Positions 10,689-18,471 of a stretch of DNA of 64,000 bases are shown here, one piece after another; the stretch's first letter is position 1; each line of letters opens with the position of its first letter. Position numbers and translations under genes: made by a program. The stretch spans positions 2,294,001-2,358,000 of the forward strand of contig JAKGSH010000010.1 of assembly GCA_021568835.1 (NCBI GenBank), read 5' to 3'. The notes under the pieces were generated by a model. It made no database searches and was not told the DNA's origin. It saw only the letters and a program-made list of their open reading frames with translations. The DNA comes from Streptomyces sp. Tue 6430 (lineage in GTDB: Bacteria > Actinomycetota > Actinomycetes > Streptomycetales > Streptomycetaceae).

Positions 10689-13600
10689 TGCTGGCTCCCG
10701 TCGGGGCGCTCGCTGCCGGTGCCGTGGGGGTGCTGCGCCGGGTCGTAGGCGGGGTCGTAGCCGTCCTGCCGGTACCCCGACGGGTCGTAGCTCTGCTGGT
10801 AGGCCTGGTCGTACGCGGCGGTGGCCTCGGGTTGGGCCTCGTAGGCGTACGGGTCGTACCGGCCCGCCTGGTACGGGTCGTAAGCGGCCTGGTCGTAGGA
10901 GGCCTGGTCGTAGGAGGGCTGGTCGTAGGAGGGCTGGTCGTAGGTTCCGGCTGCTTGCTGCCGGGGGATGCCCTGGTGGCGCTCGTCGTAGCGGGCGGGC
11001 GGGTCGGCCGGCGCCTCCCAGTCGTCGTAGGACTGCTGGTGCGGCACCGCGGCCGGGGTCGCCTCGGGCGCGGGGGACGTGGCGTCCTCGTCCCGGCCGG
11101 TGTCCTCGGACTCGGCCTGGGCGCGCAGGCGGCGGGCGCGGCGGCCCTCTCCCTCGACGGCCTGGGCCGGGACGAGCTGCTCCTCGGGGAGGTCGTCGTC
11201 GACGTCGCGGCGGCGGCCGGGCAGGGCGAGGACGACCAGGACGAGGGCGAGGAGGCCCTGCGCCCACAGCCAGGCGGTGTGGCCGAACGGGTCGTCGTAG
11301 GTGACGTCCAGGCGGCCGCCGGAGGCGGGGAGTTCGAAGCCCTGGGCCCAGCCGTCGACGGTGGTGCGGGTGAGCGGCTCGCCGTCGAGGGTGGCCGTCC
11401 AGCCGTCGGCGGCGGCGTCGGCCAGGCGCAGGATCCGGCCGTCGGCGCCCTCGGGGATCGTGGTGTGGAGGTCGACCGGGCCCGCGGCGACCGCCGTCGG
11501 GGCGCCCTTGCCGGAGGCGGCGACGATCGCCGCGCGGGAGACCTCCTGGTCGACCCGCCACAGGGCGCTGCCGTCCTGCTGGCTGAGCCGGGACAGGCCG
11601 GGGGTGGCGTCCAGGACGCGGGTTACCTCGCGGGGCGCGCCCTTGTGGACGAGGACGTAGCGGACGGCGAACTTGCCGAGCTGGTCGGCCTGGTCGGCGC
11701 CGGAGCCGGCGACGAGGTTGGCGACGACCTTGCCGAGGGCGGCGTTCTGCCCGGCGGCCGCGGCGAGTTCGGCGTCGCCCATGCGGGCGCCGGAGCCGCG
11801 GACCAGCATGTAGCCGACGTGGGCGGCGGAGTCGCTGTCCAGGACGAGGGTGCGGGCCTGGTCGCGGGTGTTGCTCTCCTCGGCGACGAACGCGGGCACT
11901 TGGACCGGGTCGCGGCGCTCCAGGGGGCCGTCGGCTCCGCCGAGCATCCAGCCCGCGGCGACGAGCAGCGGGCCAGCGGCCGAGGCGAAGGCGATGAGGG
12001 CGGCGACCGGCTGGCGCCAGCCGAAGCTCTGCTCGGCGACCCGCGTGCGTGCGCCGTCGGCGCCCATGAGGGCGGCGGCGAGCAGGCCGATGCCGTAGAC
12101 GAGGGTGGCGGGGCCGGCCCAGGCGGAGGCGTTGGACAGGACCGCGAAGACGAGGCCGGTCAGGGCGACCGCCCAGGCCGTCCAGATGCCGAGCCGGCGC
12201 TCCGTGCGCAGCAGGGCGGCCAGTGCGGCCAGGACGACGCCGATGAGCATCAGGCCGCTGACCGTGCCGGGGCCGCCGGGGCTGATGCCGAGCAGGTCGG
12301 TCGCGGAGGCCGCCGAGGGGCCGTACTCCAGGCCGGCTTCGGTGAAGAAGCCGAGCGGGAGCAGCGACAGCGACCAGGGCGCGAGGACCAGCAGGGGGGT
12401 GCCGAGCTGGACGAGGAAGCGCAGGCCGTAGGCGGGGATGTCGGTGCGGCGCACGGCGAGGACGGCGAGGCCGAGGACCAGCGCGATGGGCCAGACGATC
12501 GGCGTGAAGGCGGTGGTGAGCGTCAGCAGCAGGGCGTACGCCCAGGTGGCGCGCCAGCTGCCGCGCGCCCCGGAGGGGTGGGTGAGGCCGCTCGCGGCGA
12601 TGCCCGCGCGGGCGATGAGCGGCAGCAGGACGGCCAGGACGGCGGTACCGATGCGGCCGCCCGCGAGGGCGCCGGTGGCGGCGGGCAGGAATGCGTAGAC
12701 GACGGCGCCCCACGCGCGCAGCAGGCTCGACCCGATGAGCGGGCGGGAGGCGAAGTAGGCGGTGAGGCCGGCCAGCGGGACCGAGCAGACCAGCAGCACG
12801 GTGACGGCGAGGCCGGTCGAGCCGAACAGCAGGGAGGCCAGCAGGGCGACGACCGCGAGGTACGGCGGGGCGGACGGGGTGCCGCCGGCGCCGACCGGGT
12901 GCCAGGCGTCGAGGTAGCGCGACCACAGTGCGGAGGCGTCGGCCGGGGCGGGCAGCATGGCCCCTCCGGCGAGGGCGCCGCCGCCCAGGAGGTTGCGGCA
13001 GGCGACCAGGGAGACCATCAGCAGCACCAGGAAGAGCACCGGGCCCGGTTTGCGGGCGATGCGCTTGAGGCGGGCGAACTGTTCGATCTCGAGGAAGTCG
13101 GCGTCGTCGCCGCCGGGTCCCGACTCGACGGCGCCGCCGTGCCGGCCGGCTCCGGTCGTGGTCTCGGTGTCGGTGGCGCCGAAGAGGTTGCCCGCGACCT
13201 GCTCGACGGTGGCCCGCACGGTCGCGCCGGGCGGCGGGAACAGCGGGCGCAGTTCGTCCTTGTCGATCCGGGAGGCGCCGCGTCGGCGTCGTCCGGCGAC
13301 GATCCGCTCGGGTCGCAGCAGGACGCCCAGCAGACCGCGGATCTCGTCGAGGGCCTGTCCGGGGACCTTGCCGACGAGGTTGGCGACGGTCCGCAGGAGG
13401 GTGCCGACGACCAGGCGGACCAGGATCCAGGGCAGCAGGGCCGTACGGCTGTTGACGAGGAGGGTGTGGACGGCGCCGGCCTTGTCGACCTTGTGGGGGG
13501 AGGCCGTGGTGCGGCCCGCGCAGTCGACGGCGCGTCGCTCGCGGGAGGCGGCCTCGGCGTGCCGGACGACGGCGTCGGGGGCGACGAGGACGCGGTGGCC

Positions 13601-14386
13601 TGCGGCGTGCGCCCGCCAGCACAGGTCGATGTCGTCACGCATGAGGGGCAGGCGGCGGTCGAAGCCGCCGAGCTCCTCGAAGACGTCGCGGCGGACGAGC
13701 ATGCCGGCGGTGGAGACGGCCAGCACGGGGCGCACGTGGTCGTGCTGGCCCTGGTCCTGTTCGCGGCGGTCCAGGCCGGTCCAGCGGCGCCCGGAGTGGG
13801 CGATGGTGACGCCGACCTCGAGGAGTTGGCGGCGGTCGTACCAGCCGCGGAGCTTGGGGCCGACGACGGCGACGTCGTCACGGCCCAGTTCGTGTTCGTT
13901 CTCCACGACGCGCAGCAGTTCGGCCAGGGCGTCGGGTTCGGGCGCGCAGTCGTCGTGCAGCAGCCACAGCCACTGGACGGGTTCGCCGTGCGGAAGGTCG
14001 GGCAGGTCGTAGGCGTCGTCGCGCCAGGCGCGCGTGACGGGGTCCCAGCCGCTCGGGCGCTTGAGGTACGGCAGTTCGTCGGGGGTGAGGACCGGGGCGG
14101 TCCGGCTCGCCTCCTCGACGGCCTGGCCGAAGCCGGTGCGCCGGGCGAGGTGCAGGACGCGGTCGGCGCCGAGGGCGTCGGTGACCAGCTGGGCCGAGTC
14201 GTCCGCGCTGCCGGTGTCGGCGGCCACGACGGCTTGGACGGGACGCTCCTGGCCGAGCAGCCCGGCGAGCGCGTCGGGCAGCCAGCGGGCGCCGTCGTGG
14301 GAGACGAGGACCGCGGTCACCACGTGGCGCGGGTACTCAGGAGTGGCAGCGTCGTGTCGACCTGCCGTTTGGCTGTGCACGGACAT
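10685..14386 (-). CDS. Large membrane glycosyltransferase, family 2 (GT-A) with Tyr-rich C-terminal tail
   Basis: This protein has 1233 residues. Residues about 20-300 form a GT2 domain, with TAVLVSHDGARWLPDALAGLL, the acidic motif WLWLLHDDCAPEPDALAEL and a later MRDDIDLCWRAHAAGHRVLV. A multi-span membrane region follows, roughly residues 455-800, then an extracellular domain and one more helix near 1045 (HTAWLWAQGLLALVLVVLALPG). The last 165 residues are disordered and rich in Tyr, Gln, Asp and Pro, with repeated SYDQP/SYDQA units. The substrate is probably a nucleotide- or polyprenyl-linked sugar; the acceptor is unknown. It is coupled to the DUF5719 gene and lies downstream of whiB, after a 168-bp gap. 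Confidence 0.88.
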   Translation of the reverse strand: MSVHSQTAGRHDAATPEYPRHVVTAVLVSHDGARWLPDALAGLLGQERPVQAVVAADTGSADDSAQLVTDALGADRVLHLARRTGFGQAVEEASRTAPVLTPDELPYLKRPSGWDPVTRAWRDDAYDLPDLPHGEPVQWLWLLHDDCAPEPDALAELLRVVENEHELGRDDVAVVGPKLRGWYDRRQLLEVGVTIAHSGRRWTGLDRREQDQGQHDHVRPVLAVSTAGMLVRRDVFEELGGFDRRLPLMRDDIDLCWRAHAAGHRVLVAPDAVVRHAEAASRERRAVDCAGRTTASPHKVDKAGAVHTLLVNSRTALLPWILVRLVVGTLLRTVANLVGKVPGQALDEIRGLLGVLLRPERIVAGRRRRGASRIDKDELRPLFPPPGATVRATVEQVAGNLFGATDTETTTGAGRHGGAVESGPGGDDADFLEIEQFARLKRIARKPGPVLFLVLLMVSLVACRNLLGGGALAGGAMLPAPADASALWSRYLDAWHPVGAGGTPSAPPYLAVVALLASLLFGSTGLAVTVLLVCSVPLAGLTAYFASRPLIGSSLLRAWGAVVYAFLPAATGALAGGRIGTAVLAVLLPLIARAGIAASGLTHPSGARGSWRATWAYALLLTLTTAFTPIVWPIALVLGLAVLAVRRTDIPAYGLRFLVQLGTPLLVLAPWSLSLLPLGFFTEAGLEYGPSAASATDLLGISPGGPGTVSGLMLIGVVLAALAALLRTERRLGIWTAWAVALTGLVFAVLSNASAWAGPATLVYGIGLLAAALMGADGARTRVAEQSFGWRQPVAALIAFASAAGPLLVAAGWMLGGADGPLERRDPVQVPAFVAEESNTRDQARTLVLDSDSAAHVGYMLVRGSGARMGDAELAAAAGQNAALGKVVANLVAGSGADQADQLGKFAVRYVLVHKGAPREVTRVLDATPGLSRLSQQDGSALWRVDQEVSRAAIVAASGKGAPTAVAAGPVDLHTTIPEGADGRILRLADAAADGWTATLDGEPLTRTTVDGWAQGFELPASGGRLDVTYDDPFGHTAWLWAQGLLALVLVVLALPGRRRDVDDDLPEEQLVPAQAVEGEGRRARRLRAQAESEDTGRDEDATSPAPEATPAAVPHQQSYDDWEAPADPPARYDERHQGIPRQQAAGTYDQPSYDQPSYDQASYDQAAYDPYQAGRYDPYAYEAQPEATAAYDQAYQQSYDPSGYRQDGYDPAYDPAQHPHGTGSERPDGSQQ
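10885..10944 (-). repeat. 15-bp tandem repeats encoding YDQxS in the glycosyltransferase tail
   Basis: Four near-identical 15-base units (GGAGGSCTGGTCGTA on the plus strand) encode successive SYDQP, SYDQP, SYDQA and SYDQA/AYD pentapeptides. More degenerate copies continue on both sides. Such arrays can change copy number by slippage. Confidence 0.8.
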
Positions 14387-14554
14387 CGAGGTACGGGCCC
14401 CGGTTCGGTGGACTGCGGTGGACGCCCGCGCCGCACGGGGGCGGCGGGGTGTCTCGGACGAGCGCCCACACTATCGGCTGGGCACGACGGCGGCCCGCCG
14501 CCTGTGGACAAGCCACCCGCGACGGGCCGTTGAAGGCCTCGGGCCGGGCCGTGC

Positions 14555-14824
14555 TCAGACGGCCGCCTTCTTCAGCCGGCGGCGCTCCCGCTCGGACAGT
14601 CCGCCCCAGATGCCGAATCTCTCGTCGTTGGCCAGGGCGTACTCGAGGCATTCGGAGCGGACCTCACAGGCGAGGCAGACCTTCTTGGCCTCGCGGGTGG
14701 AGCCGCCCTTCTCGGGAAAGAAGGACTCGGGGTCGGTCTGGGCGCACAGTGCGCGCTCCTGCCAGCCGAGTTCCTCGTCCGCGTCGTCGACGTCGACCAG
14801 CAGTTGCTGCACCAGCTCGGTCAT
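14555..14824 (-). CDS. whiB: WhiB sporulation transcription factor
   Basis: This is the founding member of the Wbl family, a [4Fe-4S] transcription factor that works with WhiA in aerial hyphae to trigger sporulation septation. The 89-residue protein begins MTELVQQLLVDVDDADEELG. The cluster ligands are Cys27, Cys50, Cys53 and Cys59, followed by the turn GIWGG (71-75) and the basic C-terminus RERRRLKKAAV. It is nearly identical to my memory of the S. coelicolor protein. AGGGG lies six bases before ATG. It stands alone, with a long upstream regulatory region; the fbiA/fbiB genes lie beyond, divergently. Confidence 0.97.
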   Translation of the reverse strand: MTELVQQLLVDVDDADEELGWQERALCAQTDPESFFPEKGGSTREAKKVCLACEVRSECLEYALANDERFGIWGGLSERERRRLKKAAV

Positions 14825-14898
14825 GTGCGCCCCTCGCTCTGTCTTTCGCGTCCCCGTGACGTGGCCGTCACCGATGGCGGCTGAACGACACGAGTGAA

Positions 14899-14928
14899 AT
14901 TACAAGTGTGCTGCTCCGGGCGAGTCAA
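14899..14928 (-). promoter_or_regulatory. Predicted whiB promoter
   Basis: On the minus strand, TTGACT (14923-14928) and TGTAAT (14899-14904) are 18 bases apart, which places the start of transcription at about 14892 and a leader of about 68 bases. A GACAC pentamer, the core recognised by WhiA in S. coelicolor, lies at 14887-14891 over the predicted start. Feedback or WhiA control is inferred from this position only. Confidence 0.5.
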
Positions 14929-15254
14929 GCCGAGATCTGCTATTGGGCCTCTTATTCACTCTGCGGAACCAAGGCCATGCGGTAAGTGTTCAAATCGGCA
15001 TAAACCTTGACACGCAGACGAGGCCCCGGAGGACCTCCGCCCCGCACGGTTCCTGTGCGGGGAAGGACGCCCGGGGGAGCGATCTCGTTCCGACGCGCGC
15101 CCGGAAGCGAACCGGATCACAGTCGGACCACGGGATCGCGACGGGTCCTCGCGCCCGGCTTGTGCGCCATGTGTCCCGGTGAGGGCATGCACAAACCTTT
15201 CACTTCGCAGATGGACCTGATGAGGTGAACCGGTCTCGCCCTACGACTGCCGAG
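14929..15254. other. Intergenic region upstream of whiB
   Basis: These 326 bases hold no convincing gene. The stretch 14940-15010 is unusually AT-rich for the window and could carry a second whiB promoter. A further GACAC lies at 15010-15014. Codon choice and third-position GC do not favour the short open frames here. Confidence 0.4.
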
Positions 15255-15283
15255 TTGACACCGGAGGTGTGAACCGCTGTCCT
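15255..15283 (+). promoter_or_regulatory. Predicted promoter giving a leaderless transcript for the cysteine leader
   Basis: TTGACA (15255-15260) is followed after 17 bases by TGTCCT (15278-15283). Transcription would begin seven to eight bases on, at about 15290-15291, which is the A of the leader ATG. The -10 match is only moderate. Confidence 0.45.
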
Positions 15284-15290
15284 TGTGGGC

Positions 15291-15386
15291 ATGCTCGCGA
15301 ACTCGGCCCCCACCTCGACCCGCACCGCCGGGTCCCACGGTGCTGCCCGGGCGCGCTGTAGCTGTTGTCGCCGTTCCAGCTGTTGA
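15291..15386 (+). CDS. Possible cysteine-rich leader peptide upstream of cysteine dioxygenase
   Basis: This short open frame encodes 31 residues. It begins MLANSAPTSTRT and ends RARCSCCRRSSC, with four of the last nine codons being TGT (Cys). It has no close ribosome site, but a predicted promoter would start transcription at its ATG, so it could be translated leaderless. The next gene, 154 bases on, degrades cysteine. Cysteine-codon leader peptides that sense charged tRNA-Cys by ribosome stalling are described in mycobacteria; a similar attenuator is inferred here. TGT is a rare choice in this genome, where TGC predominates, which adds weight. It is too short to be confirmed by composition. 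Confidence 0.5.
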   Translation: MLANSAPTSTRTAGSHGAARARCSCCRRSSC

Positions 15387-15465
15387 GCCCCTCCCCGCGC
15401 TCCGGCTGCTCCTGAGTCTGACCTCGACTCGGCTGCCTGTTCCCGCCCGCACCAGGGCACCCCTC

Positions 15466-15484
15466 CCGCCCGTGATCCGGGCGG
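15466..15484 (+). promoter_or_regulatory. Hairpin between the leader peptide and cysteine dioxygenase
   Basis: A perfect 7-bp stem (CCGCCCG pairing with CGGGCGG) with a five-base loop lies 80 bases after the leader stop and 57 bases before the cysteine dioxygenase ATG. It could be an attenuator or part of an alternative fold. No T run follows. Confidence 0.35.
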
Positions 15485-15540
15485 ACGGCACGTGACACCC
15501 AGCCCTCACCTCTTCTCCCGCCGAGGACCACCGCATCCCA

Positions 15541-16033
15541 TGAACAGCGACAGCGACCTCCAGATCGCCGGCGACATCCTCGAAGTCCCCCACCTCCTCC
15601 AGGCCCCCGCGAACACCCGGCCACCGTCGCCGAGTTCGCCGGCCTGGCCCGGTCGATCGCCGCCGACCGTTCCCGGTGGGAGCACCTCGTCCGGTACGAC
15701 GCGACCAGCCGCTGGTACCACCGGCTGCGCACCGGCCCCGGCTACGAGGTGTGGCTGCTGTCCTGGGTGCCCGGGCAGGGCACCGGACAGCACGACCACG
15801 GCCGTTCCTCCGGCGTGCTGACCGTCCTGGAGGGCACGCTGACCGAGCGCACGGAGCGCGCCACGCGCGCGTTGACGGGCGGTGCGCAGCGCGTTTTCGC
15901 TCCGGGGTACGTCCACGAGGTGGTCAACGACACGCTGGAGCCGGCCGTGAGCCTGCACGTGTACTTCCCCGGCCTGACCGAGATGCCGATGCACGCGGCG
16001 CCGTACTGCGAGGGGCGCGCCGTCACCGCGTGA
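15541..16033 (+). pseudogene. Cysteine dioxygenase family gene, frame broken as read
   Basis: It oxidises L-cysteine to cysteine sulfinate with a non-haem iron in a cupin fold. The N-terminus MNSDSDLQIAGDILEVPHLLQ is in one frame. One base is missing in the C5 run at 15604-15608, and the rest continues in another frame from HPATVAEFAGLARSIAADRS to EMPMHAAPYCEGRAVTA. The iron ligands are visible in GQHDHGRSSG (two His) and GYVHEVVND (His). The repaired protein is about 164 residues, normal for actinobacterial CDO. A terminator hairpin follows at once. It is probably functional in the organism. Confidence 0.85.
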
Positions 16034-16035
16034 GC

Positions 16036-16067
16036 CGCCGCCCACCGGCCCGGGGCGGTGGGCGGCG
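16036..16067 (+). terminator. Terminator after cysteine dioxygenase
   Basis: A perfect 12-bp stem (16036-16047 pairing with 16056-16067) with an eight-base loop begins three bases after the stop codon. Confidence 0.65.
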
Positions 16068-16109
16068 ACCGTGTGACGGGTTGTCGTACCCGCCTGCAAG
16101 ACTTGGCGC

Positions 16110-17069
16110 ATGCGCATTGTGGTTCTGGCAGGCGGCATCGGTGGTGCCCGGTTCCTGCGCGGTCTGAAGCGGGCCGCGCCGGACGCGGACATCACGGTCA
16201 TCGGCAACACCGGGGACGACATCCACCTCTTCGGGCTGAAGGTCTGCCCGGACCTCGACACGGTGATGTACACGCTCGGCGGCGGCATCGACGAGGAGCA
16301 GGGCTGGGGGCGGGCCGACGAGACGTTCCACGTCAAGGAGGAGCTCGCGGCGTACGGCGTGGGGCCCGGGTGGTTCGGGCTGGGCGACCGGGACTTCGCG
16401 ACGCACATCGTGCGCACGCAGATGATCGGCGCCGGGTATCCGCTCAGCGCGGTCACCGAGGCGCTCTGCGACCGGTGGAAGCCGGGCGTCCGGCTGATCC
16501 CGATGAGCGACGACCGCGTCGAGACGCACGTCGCCGTCGAGGTGGACGGCGAGCGCAGGGCCGTCCACTTCCAGGAGTACTGGGTGCGGCTGCGGGCGTC
16601 GGTGCCGGCCGAGGCGATCGTGCCGGTCGGCGCCGAACAGGCGAAGCCCGCGCCCGGTGTGCTGGAGGCGATCGCCGGGGCGGACGTCATCGTCTTCCCG
16701 CCGTCGAACCCGGTCGTGTCCATCGGCACGATCCTCGCCGTGCCCGGCATCCGTGAGGCGATCGCCGAGGCCGGGGTGCCGGTGGTGGGTCTCTCCCCCA
16801 TCGTCGGGGACGCGCCCGTGCGCGGGATGGCCGACAAGGTGCTGGCGGCGGTCGGGGTCGAGTCGACGGCCGCCGCGGTCGCCGAGCACTACGGCTCGGG
16901 GCTGCTGGACGGCTGGCTCGTGGACACCGTCGACGCGGGTTCCGTGGCGCGGATCGAGGCCGCCGGGATCCGCTGCCGGGCCGTCCCGCTGATGATGACG
17001 GACGTCGACGCGAGCGCGCGGATGGCCGCGGAGGCGCTGGCGCTGGCCGAGGAGGTGCGGGGCGCGTGA
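16110..17069 (+). CDS. fbiA: 2-phospho-L-lactate transferase / PEP transferase of coenzyme F420 synthesis
   Basis: This CofD/FbiA enzyme joins the phospho-acid donor to the deazaflavin Fo to give (dehydro) F420-0. In actinobacteria the activated donor is now thought to derive from phosphoenolpyruvate. The 319-residue protein begins MRIVVLAGGIGGARFLRGLK, a nucleotide-binding loop. It contains TVIGNTGDDIHLFGLKVCPDLDT, PPSNPVVSIGTIL and GLSPIVGDAPVRGMADK, all family signatures. The stop overlaps the GTG of fbiB by the GTGA arrangement, so the pair is coupled. fbiC is not in the window. Confidence 0.96.
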   Translation: MRIVVLAGGIGGARFLRGLKRAAPDADITVIGNTGDDIHLFGLKVCPDLDTVMYTLGGGIDEEQGWGRADETFHVKEELAAYGVGPGWFGLGDRDFATHIVRTQMIGAGYPLSAVTEALCDRWKPGVRLIPMSDDRVETHVAVEVDGERRAVHFQEYWVRLRASVPAEAIVPVGAEQAKPAPGVLEAIAGADVIVFPPSNPVVSIGTILAVPGIREAIAEAGVPVVGLSPIVGDAPVRGMADKVLAAVGVESTAAAVAEHYGSGLLDGWLVDTVDAGSVARIEAAGIRCRAVPLMMTDVDASARMAAEALALAEEVRGA

Positions 17070-18400
17070 GCGCGGAGACCGGGTACCGGGTCTGGGCCGT
17101 CGGCGGGCTGCCCGAGGTGCGGGCCGGGGACGACCTCGCCAAGCTGGTCGCCGCCGCCGAGCCGGGGCTCGCCGACGGGGACGTCCTGCTGGTGACCTCG
17201 AAGATCGTGTCCAAGGCGGAGGGGCGCGTCGTCCGGGCGGACGACCGGGAGGCCGCCGTCGACGCGGAGACCGTGCGGGTCGTGGCCCGCCGCGGGGCGC
17301 TGCGGATCGTCGAGAACCGGCAGGGCCTGGTCATGGCGGCCGCCGGCGTCGACGCCTCCAACACCCCCGCGGGGACCGTGCTGTTGCTGCCCGAGGATCC
17401 GGACGCCTCCGCGCGCGCGATCCGCGACGGGCTGCGCGACGCGCTCGGCGTCGACGTCGGGGTCCTCGTCACCGACACCTTCGGGCGGCCCTGGCGCGCG
17501 GGACTGACCGACGTGGCGATCGGCGCCGCGGGCGTCCGCGTGCTGGACGACCTGCGGGGCGGCACGGACGCGTACGGCAACCCGCTCGGCGCCACCGTCG
17601 TCGCCACGGCGGACGAGCTGGCCGCCGCGGGCGACCTGGTCAAGGGGAAGGCCGCGGGGCTGCCCGTGGCCGTGGTGCGGGGGCTGTCCCGGGTCGTGGC
17701 CGACGACGACGGGGAGGGCACCCGTGCCCTGGTGCGCGGCGCGCGCGACGACATGTTCCGCCTCGGGACGTCCGAGGCCGTACGGCTGGCGGTCACCCAG
17801 CGGCGGACCGTGCGCTCCTTCACCGACGAGCCGGTCGATCCCGGCGCGCTGCGGCGGGCCGTGGCCGCCGCCCTGACGGCACCGGCGCCGCACCACACGA
17901 CGCCGTGGCGGTTCGTGCTCCTGGAGTCGGCGCGGTCCAGGGTCCGGCTGCTGGACGCCATGCGGGACGCGTGGATCGAGGACCTGCGGCGGGACGGCAG
18001 GTCCGAGGAGTCGATCGCCAAGCGGGTGCGGCGCGGGGACGTCCTGCGCAACGCGCCCTGTCTGGTCGTGCCGTGCCTGGTGACGGACGGCTCGCACACC
18101 TACGGCGACGCGCGGCGGGACGCGGCCGAGCGTGAGATGTTCGTCGTCGCGGCCGGGGCCGGGGTGCAGAACTTCCTCGTCGCGCTGGCCGGGGAGCAGC
18201 TGGGGTCAGCGTGGGTGTCGTCGACCATGTTCTGCCGGGACGTGGTGCGGGAGGTGCTGGAGCTGCCCGGGGACTGGGATCCGATGGGGCGGTGGCGGTC
18301 GGGCATCCCGCGGAGGAGCCGAAGACCCGGCCCGTGCGCGAGGTGGCGGGCTTCGTGGAGGTGCGGTGACCTCCGGGCGGTTCCGCGCCTACCCTCGTAG
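17066..18400 (+). CDS. fbiB: Coenzyme F420-0:L-glutamate ligase with nitroreductase domain
   Basis: It adds glutamates to F420-0 and, through its C-terminal flavin domain, reduces dehydro-F420. Residues about 5-240 are the CofE ligase (DVLLVTSKIVSKAEGRVV, LVTDTFGRPWRAG). Residues about 250-430 are an FMN nitroreductase domain (RRTVRSFTDEPVDPGALRRAV). The GTG start overlaps the fbiA stop. Near the end the frame slips at the GGGG run 18286-18289. One added G gives a C-terminus of DPMGAVAVGHPAEEPKTRPV to VAGFVEVR with a stop at 18369, which looks more natural than the as-read Arg/Trp-rich end at 18400. Confidence 0.94.
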   Translation: MSAETGYRVWAVGGLPEVRAGDDLAKLVAAAEPGLADGDVLLVTSKIVSKAEGRVVRADDREAAVDAETVRVVARRGALRIVENRQGLVMAAAGVDASNTPAGTVLLLPEDPDASARAIRDGLRDALGVDVGVLVTDTFGRPWRAGLTDVAIGAAGVRVLDDLRGGTDAYGNPLGATVVATADELAAAGDLVKGKAAGLPVAVVRGLSRVVADDDGEGTRALVRGARDDMFRLGTSEAVRLAVTQRRTVRSFTDEPVDPGALRRAVAAALTAPAPHHTTPWRFVLLESARSRVRLLDAMRDAWIEDLRRDGRSEESIAKRVRRGDVLRNAPCLVVPCLVTDGSHTYGDARRDAAEREMFVVAAGAGVQNFLVALAGEQLGSAWVSSTMFCRDVVREVLELPGDWDPMGRWRSGIPRRSRRPGPCARWRASWRCGDLRAVPRLPS

Positions 18401-18471
18401 GGCTCCGGTCGTCCCGTGGCGCGGCCCCTCCGGGTCCGCCCGCCCGACCCCGCCCGGCTAGGACCTCACTC

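Noticed and set aside
10724..14533. Plus-strand open frame of over 1200 codons opposite the glycosyltransferase
   Set aside because: It is an antisense frame kept open by the high third-position GC of the real minus-strand gene; its sequence is low-complexity Gly/Ala/Asp/Arg with no family resemblance.
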